From the NCBI GenBank assembly GCA_945292135.1, contig CALYRA010000141.1:1-5099 (forward strand): 5,099 nt of DNA. Reading direction: 5' to 3'. Shown here piece by piece: positions 1 to 5,099 of the stretch (position 1 is the stretch's first letter; every line of letters starts with the position of its first letter). The DNA is from an uncultured Dysgonomonas sp. Lineage in GTDB: Bacteria > Bacteroidota > Bacteroidia > Bacteroidales > Dysgonomonadaceae. Under the pieces are notes generated by a model. The model was not told where the DNA came from, ran no database searches, and was given only the letters and a program-made list of their open reading frames with translations. The position numbers and the translations under genes were made by a program.

Positions 1-599
1 TGGCAAGAAACAATATGACCTTGTTATAATCGAATTTGCCGTATGTTTCGTCCCAATTGGTTTCTTTTGTCAGATTTCCCTGTTCGTCGTATTCACGCCA
101 GATACCTACATGTAAATCTCCTGGGAGTAAAATACCCTCTTCCTTTAGGTTGCCATTCAGATAAAACTTCCGAAAGATTGTGTACAATTTGGGTAAGGGT
201 GGTGTTTCTTTTTCAATATAATAAGAATCATCATAAATTCCTAAAGGATGCATTATTTTGTTTTCTAGCTCTTTGTAACCCGATGCTGTATCCTTCTTTT
301 TCATAGAAATAATCATCAATAAGTTTTACTTGCTCAATTTTTGTCCCGTCTTCTTTTATGAATTCAAGATCATGAAAATTCCATGACCAGATATTTTTAT
401 TCTTATCAAAATACTCTATATCGAATTTCGTTTTACTGTTTTCCATACGCTTTATTGTTGTTGTATCCACTACCCGGTAATTTTTTTTCTGCGCTGTCAG
501 ACATAGAGGCAAAACCATCAATATAAGGGTAATGAAGATGGTAACTATCTTATTCAGCAGTTCTGAATAAAACGAAAACATAAAATCTTTGATTTTCAT
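1..599 (-). pseudogene. Fourth immunity-like paralogue, frameshifted and cut by the window edge
   Basis: The start at 597-599 opens a frame that matches the three upstream paralogues through residue ~102: signal peptide at residues ~15-36 ending LTA|Q, then the conserved DTTTIKRMEN and FDIEYFDKNKNIW segments. Near 294-301 the paralogues read tccttatcttcttcatag on the plus strand, while this copy reads tccttctttttcatag, a net loss of two bases. The shifted frame adds about 20 unrelated residues and stops at 231-233, giving 122 residues. In the original frame the sequence resumes with KDTASGYKELENKIM and stays open to base 1, including the YwqK/MORN-like part (FYLNGNLKEEG, GIWREYDEQGNL). No other lesion is seen, so the break is recent, or it is a sequencing error next to a T run. 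The 3' end is outside the window. The truncated product could still be exported but would lack the MORN-like and C-terminal parts. Pseudogene status is inferred from the alignment to the neighbours. Confidence 0.85.
294..301 (-). other. Frameshift site in the fourth paralogue (two-base deletion beside a T run)
   Basis: Compared with copies 1-3, two bases (AT on the plus strand) are missing and one C has become T, leaving a run of five T at 297-301. On the coding strand GAAGAAGATAAGGAT becomes GAAAAAGAAGGAT. The reading frame is lost after residue ~102. The purine-rich run could favour slippage, but a two-base loss is not a typical single-base slip. Confidence 0.8.
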
Positions 600-611
600 A
601 GCATTGCTGTT

Positions 612-1403
612 TTAATCCTCTGATGGAAAGATTTTACCTTTCTTTTTTACTTTTCCCGTATCTGAATCCAACAGGTATTCAAAGCCTTTGTAATTATTGG
701 ATTTCACTGGCCAGACATTTACATCCCAACAATGTTTTTCTCTATCCACTCCTATGGTAAATTCGTCCCTTCCTTTGCCGGTCTTGATATTAATGTGTCC
801 TTGTTTGGCAAGAAACAATATGACCTTGTTATAATCGAATTTGCCGTATGTTTCGTCCCAGTTGGTTTCTTTTGTCAGATTTTCCTGTTCGTCGTATTCA
901 CGCCAGATACCAACGTGCATACCTCCTAATAAAATACCTTCTTTTTTTAAGTTGCTATTAAGATAAAACTCCCGATATATTGTGTACAATTTCGGTAAGG
1001 GTGGTATTTCGTCTTCAGAATAATAAGAATCATCATAAATTCCTAAAGGACGCATTATTTTGTTTTCTCGCTCTTTGTAACCTAATGTTGTATCCTTATC
1101 TTCTTCATAGAAATAATTATCAATAGATTTTACTTGCTCTATTTTTGTCCCGTCTTCTTTTATAAATTCAAGATCATGAAAATCCCATGTCCAGATGTTT
1201 TTATTCTTATCAAAATACTCTATATCGAATTTCGTTTTACTGTTTTCCATACGCTTTATTGTTGTTGTATCCACTACCCGGTAATGTTTTTTCTGCGCTG
1301 TCAGACATAGAGGCAAAACCATCAATATAAGGGTTATGAAGATGGTAACTATCTTATTCAGCTGTTCTGAACGAAGCGGAAATATACAATCTTTGATTTT
1401 CAT
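612..1403 (-). CDS. Exported YwqK/MORN-like protein, probable T6SS immunity protein (copy 3)
   Basis: 263 residues. Residues ~15-36 form a hydrophobic signal peptide ending LCLTA|QKK, so the protein probably acts in the periplasm. The middle (about 145-182) holds two YwqK/MORN-type units, FYLNSNLKKEG and GIWREYDEQENL. The end (about 190-258) resembles a PepSY-type fold, with a WDVNVWP strand followed by YKGFEYLLDSDTGKV. It follows copy 2 by a 12-base spacer and precedes the broken copy 4 by the same spacer, so all are probably co-transcribed. It differs most from copies 1 and 2 at GGMHVG (one codon shorter than their PGDLHVG/PRNLHVG), at VKSNNYKG, and in its MENSKTKF segment, which it shares with copy 4. 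The immunity role is inferred from position after an effector gene, export and multiplication. No Shine-Dalgarno site is visible; the start is supported by alignment with copies 2 and 4. Confidence 0.8.
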   Translation of the reverse strand: MKIKDCIFPLRSEQLNKIVTIFITLILMVLPLCLTAQKKHYRVVDTTTIKRMENSKTKFDIEYFDKNKNIWTWDFHDLEFIKEDGTKIEQVKSIDNYFYEEDKDTTLGYKERENKIMRPLGIYDDSYYSEDEIPPLPKLYTIYREFYLNSNLKKEGILLGGMHVGIWREYDEQENLTKETNWDETYGKFDYNKVILFLAKQGHINIKTGKGRDEFTIGVDREKHCWDVNVWPVKSNNYKGFEYLLDSDTGKVKKKGKIFPSED

Positions 1404-1415
1404 AGCATTGCTGTT

Positions 1416-2210
1416 TTAACCCTCTGATGGAAAGATTTTACCTTTCTTTTTTACTTTTCCCGTATCTAAATCCAACAGGTATTCAAAGCCTTTGTAATTA
1501 TTGGATTCCCGTGGCCAGACATTTACATCCCAACAATGTTTTTCTCTACTCACTCCTATGGTAAATTCGTCTCTTCCTTTGCCGGTCTTGATATTGATAT
1601 GTCCATGTTTCGCAAGAAATAATATGGCCTTATTATAATCGAATTTGCCGTATGTTTCGTCCCAATTGGTTTCTTTTGTCAGATTTCCTTGTTCGTCGTA
1701 TTCGCGCCAGATACCTACATGTAAATCTCCTGGTAGTAAAATACCTTCTTCTTTTAGGTTGCCATTCAGATAAAACTTCCGAAAGATTGTGTACAATTTG
1801 GGCAAGGGTGGTGTTTCGTACTCTGAATAATAAGAACCATCATAAATTCCTAAAGGACGCATTATTTTGTTTTCTCGCTCTTTGTAACCTAATGTTGTAT
1901 CCTTATCTTCTTCATAGAAATAATTATCAATAGATTTTACTTGCTCTATTTTTGTCCCGTCTTCTTTTACGAATTCTAGATTATGATAATCCCATGTCCA
2001 GATGTTTTTATTCTTGTCGAAATACTCTATATCGAATTTCTTTTTATTGTTTTCCATACGCTTTATTGTTGTTGTATCCACCACCCGGTAATTTTTTTTC
2101 TGCGCTGTCAGACATAGAGGCAAAACCAACAATATAAGGGCAATGAAGATGGTAACTATCTTATTCAGCAGTACTGAACGAAGCGGAAACATACAATCTT
2201 TGATTTTCAT
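1416..2210 (-). CDS. Exported YwqK/MORN-like protein, probable T6SS immunity protein (copy 2)
   Basis: 264 residues. A positively charged N-terminus is followed by a hydrophobic stretch (15-36) ending LCLTA|QKK, a type I signal peptide. The cysteine at 33 is preceded by Pro-Leu, a poor lipobox, so a lipoprotein is less likely. YwqK/MORN-like units lie at about 145-158 (KFYLNGNLKEEG) and 166-183 (GIWREYDEQGNLTKE). The C-terminus has a PepSY-like pattern: a helix-like stretch (192-202), HCWDVNVWP at 225-233, and YKGFEYLLDLDTGKV at 239-253. It shares a 235-base perfect match with copy 1 (here 1825-2059), but its FRKFYLNG/PGDLHVG segment matches copy 4 instead, so it is a mosaic. Spacers of 12 identical bases flank it on both sides. 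Its likely job is to neutralise the metalloprotease effector upstream in the operon; this is inferred from context, as no specific immunity family was recognised. Confidence 0.82.
   Translation of the reverse strand: MKIKDCMFPLRSVLLNKIVTIFIALILLVLPLCLTAQKKNYRVVDTTTIKRMENNKKKFDIEYFDKNKNIWTWDYHNLEFVKEDGTKIEQVKSIDNYFYEEDKDTTLGYKERENKIMRPLGIYDGSYYSEYETPPLPKLYTIFRKFYLNGNLKEEGILLPGDLHVGIWREYDEQGNLTKETNWDETYGKFDYNKAILFLAKHGHINIKTGKGRDEFTIGVSREKHCWDVNVWPRESNNYKGFEYLLDLDTGKVKKKGKIFPSEG
1825..2059 (-). repeat. 235-base tract of copy 2, identical to one in copy 1
   Basis: This stretch matches 2632-2866 base for base at an offset of 807. Mismatches start immediately outside both ends: ctct versus ttca on one side, and acg versus act on the other. 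It covers the coding segment from about MENNKKKF to GIYDGSYYSE. Such an identical block between otherwise diverged copies points to recent gene conversion or crossing over. Confidence 0.85.
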
Positions 2211-2222
2211 AGCATTGCTGTT

Positions 2223-2981
2223 TTAACCCTCCGATGGAAAGATTTTACCTTTCTTTTTTACTTTTCCCGTATCTAAATCCAACAGGTATTCAAAGCCTTT
2301 GTAATTATTGGATTCCCGTGGCCAGACATTTACATCCCAACAATGTTTTTCTCTACTCACTCCTATGGTAAATTCGTCCCTTCCTTTGCCGGTCTTAATA
2401 TTAATGTGTCCCTGTTTGGCAAGAAACAATATGACCTTGTTATAATCGAATTTGCCGTATGTTTCGTCCCAGTTGGTTTCTTTTGTCAGATTTCCCTGTT
2501 CGTCGTATTCACGCCAGATTCCAACATGTAAATTTCTTGGTAGTAAAATACCTTCTTCTTTTAGGTTGCCATTCAGATAAAACTCCCGATATATTGTGTA
2601 CAATTTGGGTAAGGGGGGTGTTTCATCTTCAGAATAATAAGAACCATCATAAATTCCTAAAGGACGCATTATTTTGTTTTCTCGCTCTTTGTAACCTAAT
2701 GTTGTATCCTTATCTTCTTCATAGAAATAATTATCAATAGATTTTACTTGCTCTATTTTTGTCCCGTCTTCTTTTACGAATTCTAGATTATGATAATCCC
2801 ATGTCCAGATGTTTTTATTCTTGTCGAAATACTCTATATCGAATTTCTTTTTATTGTTTTCCATACTCTTTATTATTATTGTATCCACCGCCCGGTAATG
2901 TTTTTTCTGCGCTGTCACACATAGAGGCAAAACCACCAATATAAGGGCAATGAAGATGGTTTTAAGGCAATTATTTATCAT
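2223..2981 (-). CDS. Exported YwqK/MORN-like protein, probable T6SS immunity protein (copy 1, effector-proximal)
   Basis: 252 residues, 12 shorter than copy 2 because its N-terminus is different: it begins MINNCLKTIFIALI and joins the common sequence at TIFIALI. The signal peptide spans about 7-24 with predicted cleavage VTA|QKK, a better -3/-1 pair than in the other copies. YwqK/MORN-like units lie at about 133-171 (FYLNGNLKEEG, GIWREYDEQGNL) and a PepSY-like C-terminal segment at about 180-248, with HCWDVNVWP and YKGFEYLLDLDTGKV. It is the first paralogue after the effector gene, separated from it by 166 bases, and is followed 12 bases later by copy 2. Its divergent 5' end suggests it sits at the edge of the duplicated unit and may be closest to the original immunity gene. 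No Shine-Dalgarno site precedes its start, only A-rich bases, as is common in Bacteroidota. Confidence 0.83.
   Translation of the reverse strand: MINNCLKTIFIALILVVLPLCVTAQKKHYRAVDTIIIKSMENNKKKFDIEYFDKNKNIWTWDYHNLEFVKEDGTKIEQVKSIDNYFYEEDKDTTLGYKERENKIMRPLGIYDGSYYSEDETPPLPKLYTIYREFYLNGNLKEEGILLPRNLHVGIWREYDEQGNLTKETNWDETYGKFDYNKVILFLAKQGHINIKTGKGRDEFTIGVSREKHCWDVNVWPRESNNYKGFEYLLDLDTGKVKKKGKIFPSEG
2632..2866 (-). repeat. 235-base tract of copy 1, identical to one in copy 2
   Basis: Partner of the tract at 1825-2059. The flanking codons in this copy differ, for example TIIIKSMEN here against TTTIKRMEN in copy 2, so the identity is local and not gene-wide. Confidence 0.85.
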
Positions 2982-3147
2982 TTTTTAGTAGGTTTCGATT
3001 TGTAAAATTCAATTTCATTTAATTTCTTTTTTATTTACCCAATTAGCACTTTGTAATTCTCTTCCAGTATTTATTTGGTCATTTCAATCAATTTTTGTTG
3101 GCATTCTGCTTCCTTCCATTAATTTTTGGGCGCTTCCTAGCTGTCCT
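2982..3147 (-). other. Intergenic gap between effector and first immunity-like gene
   Basis: This AT-rich 166-base gap has no convincing gene, hairpin terminator or Bacteroides-type promoter (TAnnTTTG) on the minus strand, so read-through from the effector gene is likely. One minus-strand frame at about 3015-3146 contains coding-like text, GQLGSAQKLMEGSRMPTKID, then a stop at 3084-3086, then NDQINTGRELQSANWVNKK before another stop. It could be the decayed end of an older gene or chance. The gap is far longer than the 12-15 base spacers elsewhere in the operon. Confidence 0.45.
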
Positions 3148-4524
3148 TTAGCTATTGTCAATATATTCTCTTATGGCTTCCCATTGCCACTGCCACGTCG
3201 CTATACGGGGTATATTATTCTCATGAGAATAGTCCATTATATTATCTGTTTTTTTAGGCTTATATACATAAGGGGAAGAGCTACTAAACGTATGAAGCAA
3301 TCCTGTTGCATGAAGGATTTCATGTGCCATTGTTTCCTTGTCTCTATCCTCAAACAACAATATAACAGAAGCAGTAGGAGTATAATCTATAGAAGGTGTT
3401 ACATGGGTAAGTTTAAATGTACCCAATGGAGGATGAGTGACACCGGTGATTTTACTACTTCCATATGTAAATACTTGCTTGCATTCATTTCCTATCGCCA
3501 CTACAACGATGTGATCTTTATAAGTTTCTAAAAGATTTTCACGTTGGAAGAATTCGTATAATCCACATCCCTGATTGTAAAATAAATTATTAAAAATTAC
3601 ATTTGGGCTTTTAAAGTGTCCATCGGAAGAACCTGCTATCAGCGCTTTTTCGGTAAATGAACCTGGTGGTGCTATATAAGTTTTCTGACTATAATCAAAC
3701 TCAACAATACCTTGATTCAGTATCTTTTTCGCATAGCTTATTTCTTTTTTATTTACTACGCCTTTATTTTTATTAAAATTAAAATCCACCAACAATACTT
3801 TTAATCGCTTTATTCTGTTGTTTGGCAATACCTTTAAGTATCCGCATACTTCTTCTTCGGTCGTTCCATCGGCTGTGCGGTATACAGCGACAAAACTGAT
3901 TGTCTGTATGTCTTTTATCTCTTCATTGCATGTTATTGTACAATCGTATTTCCCTTTTTGGGGTACTAAAGGCTTTTTCCCGTGCTTGATTGTTAACAAA
4001 TTGGCATCAGGAATATTCCATTTGATACTTTCGGGCAGTTCTTTCTTTTCTGCCATATCCACTATCAGTTGCAGGTTGGCGTCTTGTCCGTTCATCAAAT
4101 TCAGCACAGGGACATAATATTTAAAATCGGATTCTATCTCAATTATCTTCTTCTCCTCAGTTTCTTTTATAGGCTTTACTTTCCATGCTACATTGAACGA
4201 TTCTTTGTAATAAACGGATATCATACGCCTGTATTTTTCTGGATCTACTTTAAAACTACCTGTAAGTGAATTGCCATTATCCTGAGGTTTATTCCCGATC
4301 CAAAGTTGACCCATATTTTTGGCATAATTGACATCTCCTTTTATTTCGCTATCCCCAACTCGCATCCAGTCAAATCCGAAATTATTTCCGTTTTCGTCAT
4401 TTTTCCAATTTTTGGTGGGTCTTACATATACTACACATTTTGCAAAATTTTTTATTTGATTCAAGGTTTCAATATCTTGTTGCAAATCATAATTTAACCC
4501 ATCTCCTTGAATATTATCACACAT
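3148..4524 (-). CDS. Putative VgrG-linked T6SS effector with metzincin-type zinc metalloprotease domain
   Basis: 458 residues with no signal peptide or membrane segment, as expected for T6SS cargo. Three parts can be seen. Residues 1-~125 include VVYVRP (31-36) and FGFDWMRVGD (49-58), a segment resembling N-termini of other Bacteroidota T6SS-linked proteins (from memory, unverified) and possibly a loading part. Residues ~135-235 are beta-rich and Ig-like, ending GYLKVLPNN. Residues ~238-458 are the catalytic domain: HEILHATGLLH at 401-411 gives the three zinc histidines (401, 405, 411) and the general base Glu402, and NIMDY at 429-433 gives the Met-turn (Met430). HExxHxxGxxH plus a Met-turn defines the metzincin clan. 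The following HTF and the NIMDYS recall M43 (pappalysin/cytophagalysin) enzymes, but the paired cysteines common there are not evident. All catalytic residues are present, so it should be active. It starts 15 bases after vgrG behind a strong ribosome binding site and is followed by exported immunity-type paralogues, which suggests a periplasmic target in the recipient. The substrate is unknown. Confidence 0.85.
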   Translation of the reverse strand: MCDNIQGDGLNYDLQQDIETLNQIKNFAKCVVYVRPTKNWKNDENGNNFGFDWMRVGDSEIKGDVNYAKNMGQLWIGNKPQDNGNSLTGSFKVDPEKYRRMISVYYKESFNVAWKVKPIKETEEKKIIEIESDFKYYVPVLNLMNGQDANLQLIVDMAEKKELPESIKWNIPDANLLTIKHGKKPLVPQKGKYDCTITCNEEIKDIQTISFVAVYRTADGTTEEEVCGYLKVLPNNRIKRLKVLLVDFNFNKNKGVVNKKEISYAKKILNQGIVEFDYSQKTYIAPPGSFTEKALIAGSSDGHFKSPNVIFNNLFYNQGCGLYEFFQRENLLETYKDHIVVVAIGNECKQVFTYGSSKITGVTHPPLGTFKLTHVTPSIDYTPTASVILLFEDRDKETMAHEILHATGLLHTFSSSSPYVYKPKKTDNIMDYSHENNIPRIATWQWQWEAIREYIDNS

Positions 4525-4528
4525 ATTT

Positions 4529-4537
4529 ACCTCCTTT
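4529..4537 (-). promoter_or_regulatory. Strong Shine-Dalgarno site for the effector gene
   Basis: On the minus strand the 15-base gap between the vgrG stop and the effector start reads AGAAAGGAGGTAAAT, then ATG. AAAGGAGGT is fully complementary to the usual 16S rRNA 3' tail, and the AGGAGG core ends five bases before the start codon. This fixes the effector start at 4524. None of the downstream paralogues has such a site, and Bacteroidota often do without it, so the effector may be translated more efficiently than its neighbours. Confidence 0.8.
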
Positions 4538-4539
4538 CT

Positions 4540-5099
4540 TTAGCCTTTACTTATTCGTGCATCACCCGTGCCCTGAACTAATGCTTTACCAGAAGCTTTT
4601 ATCACAAAATCACCCCCATTAGCAAACATACTCATTTCGTTGGTAGTTTGTGTCATTTTTTCTCCGATATTTACATCAGCATTTTGCTCAATAGATTCTT
4701 TTTTACTGTTTGCCGTTATCTCAAAAGCCATACCGATATTGGTTTTCTGATTATTTGCGACTTCAGTTTTCATATCCTGTCCTATATTTGAAGTCATATT
4801 TTCCTTAATTTCAATTTCCATATTCTTACATTTCAGCGTAAATTTTTCAGGTACATTGACATCCATATTCCCTTTACCGTCCAAATCGATTGTCGTACCA
4901 CTTGGAACTTCTATATGTACAGATTTTTCATCATCATTGAAGATAACTTGTGTTCCACATCGGAGGATAATACTTTTGATGGCATTATTTCTGCCTCCTC
5001 CTTGTCCGTTGATACCATGAAACATGCTTCCCATGACATACGGGCGGTTTGGGTCGCCGAACTCGAAGCCTACCATTACCTGATCGCCTTTTTCGGGGA
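4540..5099 (-). CDS. vgrG: VgrG (TssI) T6SS spike protein, C-terminal part; 5' end outside the window
   Basis: The frame is open through base 5099, so the internal Met at 5074-5076 is not the real start; residues just before it read PEKGDQV. About 185 C-terminal residues are visible. The segment EKGDQVMVGFEFGDPNRPYV followed by GSMFHGINGQGGG is the gp5-type OB-fold signature of VgrG/Rhs spike proteins. After it comes a Ser/Asn/Gly/Lys-rich region with beta-strand periodicity and recurring NIG units (SNIGQDM, TNIGMAF, VNIGEKM), consistent with the triple-stranded beta-helix needle. VgrG trimers cap the Hcp tube and carry effectors, here probably the protease encoded 15 bases downstream. The C-terminus (DARISKG) bears no extra toxin domain, so the effector is a separate cargo protein rather than a fused one. 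Family assignment is firm; the cargo relation is inferred from gene order. Confidence 0.93.
   Translation of the reverse strand, partial: PEKGDQVMVGFEFGDPNRPYVMGSMFHGINGQGGGRNNAIKSIILRCGTQVIFNDDEKSVHIEVPSGTTIDLDGKGNMDVNVPEKFTLKCKNMEIEIKENMTSNIGQDMKTEVANNQKTNIGMAFEITANSKKESIEQNADVNIGEKMTQTTNEMSMFANGGDFVIKASGKALVQGTGDARISKG

Larger units (their letters stand above)
1..2981 (-). repeat. Tandem array of four immunity-gene copies, period about 804-807 bases
   Basis: The gene starts at 599, 1403, 2210 and 2981 are spaced 804, 807 and 771 bases apart. The unit consists of one gene plus a 12-base spacer, AACAGCAATGCT on the minus strand, identical at 600-611, 1404-1415 and 2211-2222. Homology of the first copy to the others begins near 2960, inside its signal peptide. 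The array runs off the left edge. Tandem duplication by unequal crossing over is the simplest origin. Confidence 0.92.

Noticed and set aside
600..611. The 12-base spacer AACAGCAATGCT as a regulatory operator (near-palindrome AGCAATGCT)
   Set aside because: Its identity in three places is explained by recent tandem duplication, and the palindrome is too short to support a binding site.
1652..1933. Plus-strand open frame of 93 codons, nearly repeated at 2459-2740 and, partly, at 43-306
   Set aside because: These lie opposite the conserved immunity-like genes and recur only because the genes are repeated. Their translation is Cys/Leu/Phe-rich without domain sense, so they are antisense shadows.
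1416..2210. Lipoprotein signal (Cys33 in LVLPLCLTAQ)
   Set aside because: Pro-Leu before the cysteine does not fit a lipobox, while LTA|Q fits a type I cleavage site shared by all copies.
1..2981. CRISPR array or insertion-sequence structure to explain the repeats
   Set aside because: The repeat units are whole protein-coding genes of ~800 bases; there are no short spaced repeats, terminal inverted repeats or transposase.
3818..4117. Plus-strand open frames opposite the effector gene (also 3184-3531, 4069-4269, 4306-4497)
   Set aside because: The opposite strand carries a long gene with a ribosome binding site and catalytic motifs; these frames show no such support.
4540..5076. Start of the VgrG gene at the Met codon 5074-5076
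   Set aside because: The frame continues upstream with the conserved EKGDQV of the OB-fold, so this Met is internal and the gene is cut by the window edge.

Overview
The window looks like a type VI secretion (T6SS) effector/immunity island from a Bacteroidota genome, most likely Bacteroidales. This is an inference. It rests on low G+C DNA, a VgrG of the style found in that phylum, immunity-type proteins with 'LTAQ' signal-peptide ends and YwqK/MORN-like motifs, and no recognisable Shine-Dalgarno site before the repeated genes. No marker gene fixes the genus. Every gene is on the minus strand, so the operon reads from right to left.

Right end (4540-5099): the C-terminal part of a VgrG spike protein, whose 5' end lies outside the window. 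After 15 bases that contain a near-perfect ribosome binding site comes a 458-residue protein (3148-4524) with no signal peptide. Its C-terminal domain carries a complete metzincin zinc site (HEILHATGLLH, residues 401-411) and a downstream Met-turn (NIMDY, Met430). It is read here as a VgrG-delivered metalloprotease effector. Its N-terminal ~235 residues look like a delivery part plus a beta-rich, Ig-like part.

Middle (2982-3147): a 166-base gap with no convincing gene, promoter or terminator. One frame in it reads like decayed coding sequence.

Left part (1-2981): four tandem paralogues at a period of about 804-807 bases, joined by identical 12-base spacers. Each encodes an exported protein of about 252-264 residues with an N-terminal signal peptide, a YwqK/MORN-like middle and a PepSY-like C-terminal segment. 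They are the likely immunity proteins. The first three are intact. The fourth has a 2-base deletion that shifts the frame, yet its remaining sequence is fully open to the window edge, so the inactivation (or base-calling error) is recent. The array continues beyond base 1.

Proposed working model: VgrG carries the protease into the periplasm of a neighbouring cell, and the exported paralogues neutralise it in kin. The unusual points are the multiplication of the immunity gene, the mosaic pattern between copies (a sign of gene conversion, including a 235-base perfectly identical tract), and a possible PepSY-type protease-inhibitor fold in the immunity protein, matched to a protease effector.
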